Part shown: one piece after another, positions 25,977-33,080 of the stretch
How positions within the stretch are numbered: the first letter of the stretch is position 1
How the letters are laid out: the number at the start of each line of letters is the position of its first letter
Source of the DNA: an uncultured Flavobacteriaceae bacterium
GTDB taxonomy: Bacteria; Bacteroidota; Bacteroidia; Flavobacteriales; Flavobacteriaceae
Assembly (NCBI GenBank): GCA_937936275.1
Contig: CALHCJ010000048.1
Location: forward strand, 1-50,265
Direction of reading: 5' to 3'
Length of the DNA: 50,265 bases
Translations under genes and position numbers: made by a program
The notes under the pieces: generated by a model
What the model was told of the DNA's origin: nothing
What the model saw: the letters and a program-made list of their open reading frames with translations, nothing else
The model's database searches: none

Positions 25977-27206
25977 CTAAGATTTATAAGCAATTTTTTC
26001 ATTTTTGAACAAAATGACAAATAATAATAAAACTCCTAACGCAAAACCTGAAGGGTAGAGCCAGATCGTTTGCCAATCGTGATTTCCGTTAGATAATAAG
26101 TAGTTATCAGCAATTTTTCCTGCTATCCAGAAACCCACAAGCATACCAACTCCATAAGTGGCTAAAGTGATCATACCCTGAGCTGCACTTTTTACTTTAC
26201 TGCCAGCTTTTGAATCGGTATAAATCTGCCCAGAAACAAAGAAAAAATCATAACAAATACCGTGAAGCGCAATACCAACAACGAGCATGAAAAACAATTC
26301 TCCTGCATCGCCAAAAGCAAATAACAAATACCGAATCACCCAAGCAAACATTCCAAAGAGAATGGTTTTTTTAAATCCGTATTTCTTAAAAAAGAAAGGT
26401 AGTAATAGCATGAATAGCACCTCTGATATTTGTCCTAAAGTAGCCCATGTTGTTGAATTTTCTACTTTGTATTCTGTAAGAAATAAACTTATATATTGAT
26501 AATAAAACGCTAAAGGAACGCATATCAAAACAGATGAAATAAAGAAGATCAAAAAGTTTTTGTCCTTTAATAGTTTCAATGCATCTAGACCCAAAATATC
26601 TGAGAGACTTACCTTCTCATCTTTATCGACACTTGGAGGTGTTTTAGGAAGTGTAAAACTAAAAACCCCAAGAATAGCCGAAGCAATGGCAACCATCAAA
26701 AAAGTGTTCGAGAGTGCGCCCTTTTCAATATTCTCTATGGCATCCCATTTAAAACCAAAGCTAATTATCCAGCCCGCGATGATCCATCCAGCAGTGCCAA
26801 ATACTCGTATAAAAGGAAACTCTTTTGCAGGATCTTTCATCTGATTGAATGAAACAGAATTTACTAAGGCTAAAGTAGGCATGTAAGCAATCATATATCC
26901 TAAAACATATGGATAGAAAACTGAAAAATCGGTGGCTAGAGACATTTGATACATCAAAATAGCACCGATAATATGAAGCACCCCAAGAATTCGTTCCGCA
27001 TTAAAAAATCGATCTGCAATGAGTCCGATGATAAATGGAGCAATTATAGCCCCCCAAGATTGGGTGGAAAATGCCATGGCTGATTGAGCGCCCGATGCAT
27101 TTAAATTATTCCCTAGAAAGCTACCTAAAGTAACAAACCATCCTCCCCAAATAAAGAATTCTAAAAACATCATTAAAGAGAGTTGTGCTCGAACCTTAGA
27201 ATTCAT
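25977..27206 (-). CDS. MFS transporter of the nucleoside/H+ symporter (NupG-like) type
   Basis: A 409-residue inner-membrane protein with about 12 helices. The N-terminus (RAQLSLMMFLEFFIWGGWFVTLG) and the segments GLIADRFF, FPFIRVFGTAGWIIAGW match the nucleoside/sugar H+ symporter branch of the major facilitator superfamily. In Bacteroidota this branch is often next to Gfo/Idh/MocA and TIM-barrel genes, where sugars or keto-sugars are the likely cargo rather than nucleosides (inference from context). It starts 10 bases after the DinB gene. Confidence 0.82.
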   Translation of the reverse strand: MNSKVRAQLSLMMFLEFFIWGGWFVTLGSFLGNNLNASGAQSAMAFSTQSWGAIIAPFIIGLIADRFFNAERILGVLHIIGAILMYQMSLATDFSVFYPYVLGYMIAYMPTLALVNSVSFNQMKDPAKEFPFIRVFGTAGWIIAGWIISFGFKWDAIENIEKGALSNTFLMVAIASAILGVFSFTLPKTPPSVDKDEKVSLSDILGLDALKLLKDKNFLIFFISSVLICVPLAFYYQYISLFLTEYKVENSTTWATLGQISEVLFMLLLPFFFKKYGFKKTILFGMFAWVIRYLLFAFGDAGELFFMLVVGIALHGICYDFFFVSGQIYTDSKAGSKVKSAAQGMITLATYGVGMLVGFWIAGKIADNYLLSNGNHDWQTIWLYPSGFALGVLLLFVILFKNEKIAYKS

Positions 27207-27216
27207 ATAAAATGAT

Positions 27217-27660
27217 TTAACGCTTATAAAAGATGTAATCTAGTTCAAGTGGTTCAATTTTATTTTGTCTAAAATCTGCCACCAATTGACCCCTGTGATG
27301 TGTAGAATGATTGATGATATGAAAAAGGATGTCTTGTACAGTGTTGGTAAACAACCTTCCCTCTTCATTTTCATAATCAATACGCCTGTCAAAATCATCT
27401 ATCGTTGTAGTAATCTCAAAAGAACTTCTCTGATTCTCATAATGAATATCACCCCAATCTTTTATCTCGTGAATTTGAAATAAATCATATTCAGGCTTTT
27501 TATTGGTCAATTTAGCATTCCATCTTTGGTGCGTATTTAAGATGTGGCTAAATAACCAAATACTTTTTTCGGGCACGAATTCTAAAGCTACACAGGTTTC
27601 AATTAGCTTCTTGTTGCAATAGAAATTGTAATCGAATAATTGATTAAAAAAAACTTTCAC
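27217..27660 (-). CDS. DinB-like four-helix metal-binding protein
   Basis: A 147-residue helical protein with the DinB-like histidine pattern: His in FSHILNTHQRW and the pair in NHSTHHRGQLVADFR. The N-terminus FFNQLFDYNFYCNKKLIE is typical of this YfiT/DinB clan, which includes thiol-dependent transferases. It is 25 bases after the TIM-barrel lipoprotein and 10 bases before the MFS gene, so it is in the operon, but its role in sugar metabolism is unknown. Confidence 0.8.
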   Translation of the reverse strand: MKVFFNQLFDYNFYCNKKLIETCVALEFVPEKSIWLFSHILNTHQRWNAKLTNKKPEYDLFQIHEIKDWGDIHYENQRSSFEITTTIDDFDRRIDYENEEGRLFTNTVQDILFHIINHSTHHRGQLVADFRQNKIEPLELDYIFYKR

Positions 27661-27685
27661 GTAATGGGAGGTTTGATTGTGACTA

Positions 27686-28675
27686 TTAACTTAATTCTTT
27701 TGCAACTTTAAGTAGTAAATCTCTAGTAGCCTTGATACCTTCTTCTTCACTTAAGACCTTACCTTCATATTCAACACCAACGAACCCAGTGTAACCGGCA
27801 TCCTTCACAAGTTTCATCATTTTATAATAATCAATACCTATATCATTGCCCTCAGCATTGAATTCATTTGATTTTGCACTTACAGCTTTGGCGTAAGGCA
27901 TTAGTTCTGCCACCCCTTTATATTTATCATATTCCACTTTACAACTCCAATCTTCATTTCTCGTAATGCAGAAGTTACCAAAGTCTGGTAGTGAACCGCA
28001 GTTGTCAAGATTAACAGCCTCCATAACCTCAGCTTGCAAAGCACCATTTGAAGATAACCCACCATGATTTTCAACAAGTATGTTGATATTTTTTGTTTTC
28101 GCATAGGTAGCGAGCTTCGTAAGTCCATCCACAGCACTAGCCTTCCATTCCTCAGGCACCATACTTCCGTTCAAATTAACTCTAATTGCATGACAGCCCA
28201 TGGCCGCCGCCGCATCAACCCACTTTTTATGTTTCTCAACGGTCTCATTACGCTCTGCCTCATCATTAACCGCCAAATTGCCTTGACCATCAATCATAAT
28301 CAAAACATTCTCTAAACCATGTTTCTTTGCCTCAGCATTTGATTTTTCTACGAAAGCAGCCATTGCTTCTTCTGAATAATTCGCATCAGAAAGCTCTGGA
28401 TTATACAGTTGGCTAACATACTCTAACCCCGTAAAACCCCAGTTCTTCGCTTTTTCTGCAAAAGTGTACGGGTCTACACCGTCTTCTCGAATCATTTTAT
28501 GGATTGACCATTGCGCAAGGGAAAGCTTAAAAAACGGTTCAGCTGATTCCTCTTCTACTGCCGACCCCATTTCATTGCTATCCTTTTTCTTAGCATCCTT
28601 ACAAGCATAAAGCCCTAATAAGCCAAAAGCAAGACCTGCGTGAGAACTGTTTCTGATAAAATTTCTTCTTTTCAT
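27686..28675 (-). CDS. Exported TIM-barrel sugar isomerase/epimerase-like lipoprotein
   Basis: A 329-residue protein. The N-terminus MKRRNFIRNSSHAGLAFGLLGLYAC combines a Tat-type RR with a probable lipobox (LYAC), so a folded lipoprotein. The body is an AP-endonuclease-2-like barrel: WGFTGLEYVS, Glu in INILVENHGG, Asp in SLPDFGNF, Glu in GFVGVEYEGK. One usual metal histidine appears as Lys (AVSAKSNEF). It is the first gene of the minus-strand run that includes DinB, MFS and Gfo/Idh/MocA, and diverges from the second GMC dehydrogenase across 227 bases. Extracytoplasmic barrels of this family recur in 3-keto-sugar clusters. Confidence 0.8.
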   Translation of the reverse strand: MKRRNFIRNSSHAGLAFGLLGLYACKDAKKKDSNEMGSAVEEESAEPFFKLSLAQWSIHKMIREDGVDPYTFAEKAKNWGFTGLEYVSQLYNPELSDANYSEEAMAAFVEKSNAEAKKHGLENVLIMIDGQGNLAVNDEAERNETVEKHKKWVDAAAAMGCHAIRVNLNGSMVPEEWKASAVDGLTKLATYAKTKNINILVENHGGLSSNGALQAEVMEAVNLDNCGSLPDFGNFCITRNEDWSCKVEYDKYKGVAELMPYAKAVSAKSNEFNAEGNDIGIDYYKMMKLVKDAGYTGFVGVEYEGKVLSEEEGIKATRDLLLKVAKELS

Positions 28676-28902
28676 TTTGATTGAAATTATGGTGGTTATA
28701 TTGACATGAATTTTCTTGAAGCCAATGCTAACTCTTAGTTATCAAGACATTAACAATTTCGGTTTTCATATTGTGTATTTGAAGATTATGAATTATTCAA
28801 CAAATTATCTACAAACACCTTATTTTCAGCAACAAGAATAGTTTTTAAAAGTAGAAAATTAATTTATATTTTAATAAATTTAGGGATTAAACAATTTGTT
28901 AG

Positions 28903-30621
28903 ATGAGTAAATTCTATTACAATGAAGAGCAAGAATCGTATGATGCGATTGTTGTAGGAACAGGAATCAGCGGTGGTTGGGCTGCTAAGGAATTATGTGA
29001 AAATGGTTTGAAAACTCTTGTATTAGAGCGTGGGCGAATGGTGAAACATCGTGACGACTATGAAACAGCAAACTTAGACCCTTGGGATTTTCCAAATGGT
29101 GGGCAACCCACGCAAGAAATGATTGCAAAACAAGAAAAACAACATAGAACAGGTTACACTACGAATGCAGCCCACAATATGTGGTTCGTAAATGATTTGG
29201 AACATCCATATAACGAAACAAAACGTTTTGACTGGATGCGTGGTTACCATGTTGGCGGCCGTTCATTACAATGGGGGCGTCATAGCTATCGTTGGAGTGA
29301 TATTGATTTTAAAGCAAACTTAAACGATGGGCATGGAGTTGATTGGCCTGTTCGCTATAAAGATATTGCCCCTTGGTATGATAAGGTAGAATCTTACATT
29401 GGTGTAACTGGTGAAACATTAGGCTTACCACAATTGCCAGACGGTCAATTTGAACCGATGATGGAATTAAACTGTGTTGAACAGCATGTTCGAGAGAAAG
29501 TAGCAGAAAATTTTGATGGTCGCGTTGTTACTGCTGGCCGCGTTGCTCATATTAATAGTGACAAACAATTTGATGGCAACGGAAGATCGAGATGTCAGTT
29601 TAGAAATCGTTGTATTCGTGGATGTCCTTTTGGAGCTTATTTCAGCAGTTTGTCATCTACGTTACCAGCGGCAGAAGCGACTGGAAATATGACATTGCGG
29701 GTAGACTCCATTGTACATGAAGTAATGTACGATCCTGATACCAAAAAAGCAATCGGCGTAAAAGTGATCGATAGACTTACCAAAGAAACTTTCGAATTTA
29801 AAGCCAAAGTTATTTTTCTTTGTGCCTCTGCAATAGCATCAACATCTATTTTAATGCAATCAAAATCAGACCGATTTCCTAACGGAATGGGTAATGATTC
29901 GGATCAGTTGGGTCGAAATATCATGGATCATCACTTAGGTGTAGGAGCCAATGGAAAATTTGATGGCTTTCCAGATAAGTACTACAGCGGAAGAAAACCA
30001 AATGGCATTTACCTCCCTAGATTTAGAAACTTAGGCGGCGATTCTAATCGGACTGATTATACGCGAGGTTTCGGTTATCAAGGAGGTGCAAGCAGAGGAA
30101 ACTGGGAAGATACTGTCGCAGAACTTTCTCACGGAGCAAATCTTAAAGAAGCTATTTTAAAACCAGGAGGCTGGACTTTTGGTATGGGAGGCTTTGGAGA
30201 AGTATTGCCCTATCAGGACAATCGATTTACTTTAGATTACAGCAAGTTAGATCAGTGGGGATTACCTACTGCAACCTTTGATGCAGAATTTAAAGAAAAT
30301 GAACTTAACATGCGTAAAGACATGATGCAATCTGCAGTAGATATGCTTACCAAAGCTGGTTTACGTGATGTTGAACCTTTTGATAGGGAAACAGCTTTAG
30401 GTTTGGGTATTCACGAAATGGGTACTGCTCGAATGGGTCGAAACAGAAAAACTTCAGTTCTCGACGGTAACAATGCATTACATGATGTACCCAATGTTTA
30501 CGTAACTGATGGTTCTTTTATGACCTCAGCGAGTTGCGTAAATCCATCACTAACATATATGGCATTTACTGCCAGAGCTGCAAATCATGCAGCCAACGAA
30601 CTAAAAAAAGGTAATATATAA
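28903..30621 (+). CDS. GMC-family FAD oxidoreductase (glucoside 3-dehydrogenase-like), copy 2
   Basis: A 572-residue flavoprotein closely related to the one at 22424. Rossmann motif GTGISG at 19-24, cysteine triad Cys231, Cys237, Cys241 (CQFRNRCIRGC), catalytic His504 and Asn547. No signal peptide. Its stop overlaps the start of a gluconate-2-dehydrogenase subunit-3-like gene by one base (TAATG), so the two are coupled and probably form a complex exported by the partner's Tat signal. Expected reaction: oxidation of a sugar or glycoside hydroxyl in the periplasm, with electrons passed to a cytochrome or quinone that is not encoded nearby. Confidence 0.88.
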   Translation: MSKFYYNEEQESYDAIVVGTGISGGWAAKELCENGLKTLVLERGRMVKHRDDYETANLDPWDFPNGGQPTQEMIAKQEKQHRTGYTTNAAHNMWFVNDLEHPYNETKRFDWMRGYHVGGRSLQWGRHSYRWSDIDFKANLNDGHGVDWPVRYKDIAPWYDKVESYIGVTGETLGLPQLPDGQFEPMMELNCVEQHVREKVAENFDGRVVTAGRVAHINSDKQFDGNGRSRCQFRNRCIRGCPFGAYFSSLSSTLPAAEATGNMTLRVDSIVHEVMYDPDTKKAIGVKVIDRLTKETFEFKAKVIFLCASAIASTSILMQSKSDRFPNGMGNDSDQLGRNIMDHHLGVGANGKFDGFPDKYYSGRKPNGIYLPRFRNLGGDSNRTDYTRGFGYQGGASRGNWEDTVAELSHGANLKEAILKPGGWTFGMGGFGEVLPYQDNRFTLDYSKLDQWGLPTATFDAEFKENELNMRKDMMQSAVDMLTKAGLRDVEPFDRETALGLGIHEMGTARMGRNRKTSVLDGNNALHDVPNVYVTDGSFMTSASCVNPSLTYMAFTARAANHAANELKKGNI

Positions 30622-31283
30622 TGGATAGAAGAAAAGCACTTAAGAATATGGGGCTTGCCATGGGTTACACTGTGGCTGCACCGACGCTAATCAGCATCAT
30701 GCAAAGTTGTAAGCAAGAAGTCGTAATGGAATGGACTCCAGACTTTTTTACTAAAGATGAAGGTGCAGTTTTAACCAAATTGGTAGACATTATTCTACCA
30801 AAAACAGATACTCCATCAGCTTCGGAAGTACAGGTTAACATCTTTATTGATCGCTTTATTAATGAAGTGGCTGATAAAGAACAACAAGATTTTGTGAAGA
30901 TGACTATGGGGCGTTTTTTAGAGAAGGCTACGAAAGATGCCGGAAAAGAAACAGTTACCGAATTGAACTCTGAAGAGTTAGAAAAAACTCTGGCGATTGC
31001 CTTAAAAAAGGCCTCTAAGGAAGAAGAGGCTGTAAACATGAAGGCTGTTAAAACTTACCATGAAGCAATCGCTGAAGGCAAAGAAGCCATTTTAGATGAA
31101 GCTATTGCAAGCAATTCCTTTGCTAATCATCTAAGAGGACTTACTATCATGGGTTATAAAACCTCTGAACACGTGGGTGAAAAAGTACTTGCATACTTGC
31201 CTGTACCAGGAGCATACGTCGGCTGTGGCGATGTGGATGCATTGACAGAATCAACAGCTAAAGGAAAGGCATGGTCGCTTTAA
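30621..31283 (+). CDS. Tat-exported gluconate-2-dehydrogenase subunit-3-like protein
   Basis: A 220-residue protein with an RR signal (MDRRKALKNMGLAMGYTVAAPTLISI) and a Cys at residue 30 that may be lipidated, although the preceding residues are not a canonical lipobox. The remainder (FFTKDEGAVLTKLVDIILPKTDTPSASE, FIDRFINEVADKEQQ, ending GCGDVDALTEST) matches the small subunit family of GMC sugar dehydrogenases. It starts on the last base of the GMC gene and precedes a TIM-barrel gene by 10 bases. Function: carries and anchors the flavoprotein across the inner membrane. Confidence 0.85.
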   Translation: MDRRKALKNMGLAMGYTVAAPTLISIMQSCKQEVVMEWTPDFFTKDEGAVLTKLVDIILPKTDTPSASEVQVNIFIDRFINEVADKEQQDFVKMTMGRFLEKATKDAGKETVTELNSEELEKTLAIALKKASKEEEAVNMKAVKTYHEAIAEGKEAILDEAIASNSFANHLRGLTIMGYKTSEHVGEKVLAYLPVPGAYVGCGDVDALTESTAKGKAWSL

Positions 31284-31293
31284 GCATTGACTA

Positions 31294-32214
31294 ATGAAAA
31301 GAAGGAGCTTTATACGAAAAACAGCCCTGACCAGTGGAGCAGTTTCAATGGGTGGGGCTTTTTCTTATGCATCAAATCTTAATGAAAAAATGAAGTACAA
31401 CTTCAATTTAAAGTATGCACCCCATCTTGGCATGTTCAAAAACTATGCTGGCGAGGACCCAATAGATCAGCTCAATTTTATGGCAGATCAAGGTTTTACC
31501 GCTTTTGAAGACAATGGAATGCGTACCAGAGATGTTATGGTTCAAGAAGCAATGGCCAAAACGATGCAAAAGCGTGGTATCGAAATGGGTGTTTTCGTTG
31601 CACACGAAATTTACTGGAAAGAACCAAACCTGGCTTCTGGTAATTTGGAAAAGCGCACTGAGTTTCTAGACTATATTAAAAAGTCGGTAGAAGTTGCTAA
31701 ACGCGTGAATGCGAAATGGATGACTGTAGTACCAGGTCATGTAGATTTAAAACAATCTATGGGGTATCAAACAGCTCATGTTGTTGAGTCTCTTAAACAA
31801 GCTTCTGCTATTCTTGAACCCTATGATTTAACAATGGTTCTTGAGCCCTTAAACTTTTTTAATCATCCTGGATTATTTTTAACCGGTTCTCCTCAAGCAT
31901 TTGAAATATGTAAAGCGGTGGATTCTCCTTCATGTAAAATATTATTTGACATTTATCACCAACAAATACAAGAGGGTAATCTCATTCCCAATATGGAAGC
32001 TAGTTGGGATGAAATTGCATACATTCAAATTGGAGATAATCCAGGGCGAAAAGAGCCAACTACTGGAGAAATTAACTATCAAAACGTTTTCAAGTATATT
32101 CATTCAAAAGATTATAAAGGAATTCTAGGAATGGAACATGGCAATTCAAGACCAGATAAAGAAGGCGAGCAGGCGGTGATTGATGCATATAAAGCTGTAG
32201 ATAGTTTCATGTAA
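31294..32214 (+). CDS. Exported hydroxypyruvate-isomerase-like TIM barrel
   Basis: A 306-residue protein with a Tat-type signal (MKRRSFIRKTALTSGAVSMGGAFSYA). The body follows the Hyi family: Glu in LTMVLEPLNFFNHPG, Asp and His in ILFDIYHQQ, the phrase YIQIGDNPGRKEPTTGE, and Glu in LGMEHGN. It is the third gene of the GMC-subunit-3 operon and is followed by a long hairpin terminator. Hyi normally interconverts hydroxypyruvate and tartronate semialdehyde in the cytoplasm; an exported copy next to a sugar dehydrogenase more likely isomerises or epimerises an oxidised sugar (inference). Confidence 0.82.
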   Translation: MKRRSFIRKTALTSGAVSMGGAFSYASNLNEKMKYNFNLKYAPHLGMFKNYAGEDPIDQLNFMADQGFTAFEDNGMRTRDVMVQEAMAKTMQKRGIEMGVFVAHEIYWKEPNLASGNLEKRTEFLDYIKKSVEVAKRVNAKWMTVVPGHVDLKQSMGYQTAHVVESLKQASAILEPYDLTMVLEPLNFFNHPGLFLTGSPQAFEICKAVDSPSCKILFDIYHQQIQEGNLIPNMEASWDEIAYIQIGDNPGRKEPTTGEINYQNVFKYIHSKDYKGILGMEHGNSRPDKEGEQAVIDAYKAVDSFM

Positions 32215-32233
32215 TATATCAACCATAATTTGT

Positions 32234-32273
32234 AGTAAAACAGAACTTCCTTGAGGAAGTCTGTTTTACTTTA
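32234..32273 (+). terminator. Long hairpin terminator after the GMC-2 operon
   Basis: A 16-base-pair stem (32234-32250 with 32255-32270, one bulged A) around a TTGA loop, ending in a weak T-run. It closes the operon 28903-32214. The remaining bases to 32466 show no supported gene. Confidence 0.75.
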
Positions 32274-32466
32274 ATACGCTATTGAAATAATAAATTACTT
32301 CAAAATAAGAAAATACTACGTAGAAATAAATCGACGAACAGTAATAAACATGGTCATTCATCGGATTAATTGAATCTAAAAAGCGTTTCATCGAAAATTT
32401 AAACCGTTTTCGATGTACTGCGCAATAGGCGTATAAGATTATCTTCAAATCGTCCGTTCTTAACTT

Positions 32467-32649
32467 ATGAACTTGAACCCATATCTTTACGTCATCGTTG
32501 CCTACTTCGTTTTAATGCTCATCGCCAAGATCGCATACACGTTTTTTACAGGCCAAAAAGAAGCTCATAAAATTGAGAAAACTATAAAACCAAATTGGAA
32601 CTTAAATTTGTACCAATTACGACAAAGTTTAATGAGCATCTGGTTTTAA
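32467..32649 (+). CDS. Small single-helix membrane protein (hypothetical)
   Basis: A 60-residue ORF with one hydrophobic helix (about 7-27, LYVIVAYFVLMLIAKIAYTFF) and a basic cytoplasmic tail. The topology and start look genuine, but there is no recognised family and no RBS evidence in this phylum. A 22-base perfect palindrome overlaps its stop. It is one of two tiny membrane ORFs in this gap. Confidence 0.4.
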   Translation: MNLNPYLYVIVAYFVLMLIAKIAYTFFTGQKEAHKIEKTIKPNWNLNLYQLRQSLMSIWF

Positions 32650-32665
32650 TAAAGTTTTATTAAAA
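32644..32665. repeat. 22-base perfect palindrome
   Basis: Two ten-base arms (32644-32653 and 32656-32665) are exact reverse complements with GT between. It overlaps the stop of the ORF at 32467. No T-run follows, so it is not a typical terminator; it could be a protein-binding site. Confidence 0.6.
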
Positions 32666-32824
32666 CAGTGCGTTTTCTTCATTTTTATTGCCTCTGTCAA
32701 TCCGAAAAAAGGTTTTTGGACTGATGATTTTCGCACTTTAACGATATTTTAAGCAAAAATTTGTAATTTTCGTAATCTATTTGCGTTAAACTAACGTATA
32801 TATAATACATCAAGATTTTTAGCA

Positions 32825-32908
32825 ATGGAAAAATATCTCATCATACTACTTATTTACGTTATCGCATATGGCTGTGCTGTTGCAATGCGTCCTTATGTAG
32901 AAAAGTAA
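32825..32908 (+). CDS. 27-residue single-helix micro-protein
   Basis: ATG at 32825 opens a 27-codon ORF ending TAA at 32906-32908. It encodes one hydrophobic helix (KYLIILLIYVIAYGCAVAM) followed by RPYVEK. A strong terminator (32930-32960) starts 21 bases after the stop, which argues for a short transcript dedicated to this peptide. Small membrane subunits of larger complexes look like this; which complex is unknown. It could also be a non-coding transcript. Confidence 0.45.
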   Translation: MEKYLIILLIYVIAYGCAVAMRPYVEK

Positions 32909-32929
32909 AAAATCGTTTTTATAAAACGG

Positions 32930-32960
32930 ACATCCTATAATTTATGGGATGTATTTTTTT
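32930..32960 (+). terminator. Terminator after the micro-protein ORF
   Basis: Nine base pairs including one G-U (32930-32938 with 32944-32952), five-base loop, then a run of T after one A. Confidence 0.75.
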
Positions 32961-32984
32961 CTGTTTTTGAAACAATACTATATA

Positions 32985-33030
32985 AAAAATCCAGTCTTAA
33001 CAAGAGTTTGCAAGACTGGAATTTTTTGTT
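32985..33030. terminator. Bidirectional terminator downstream of nrdA
   Basis: CCAGTCTT (32991-32998) pairs with AAGACTGG (33012-33019); A-rich sequence precedes and T-rich sequence follows, so it can work on both strands. On the minus strand it ends the nrdB-nrdA transcript. Confidence 0.7.
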
Positions 33031-33080
33031 TTTAATACTTTTCCTACCGTATTAATCTTTCGATCAGAGACTAAAAAAGT

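Noticed and set aside
32266-32448. 60-residue minus-strand ORF rich in Tyr, Phe and Lys
   Set aside because: Composition is that of translated AT-rich intergenic DNA, and it begins and ends without promoter or neighbour support.
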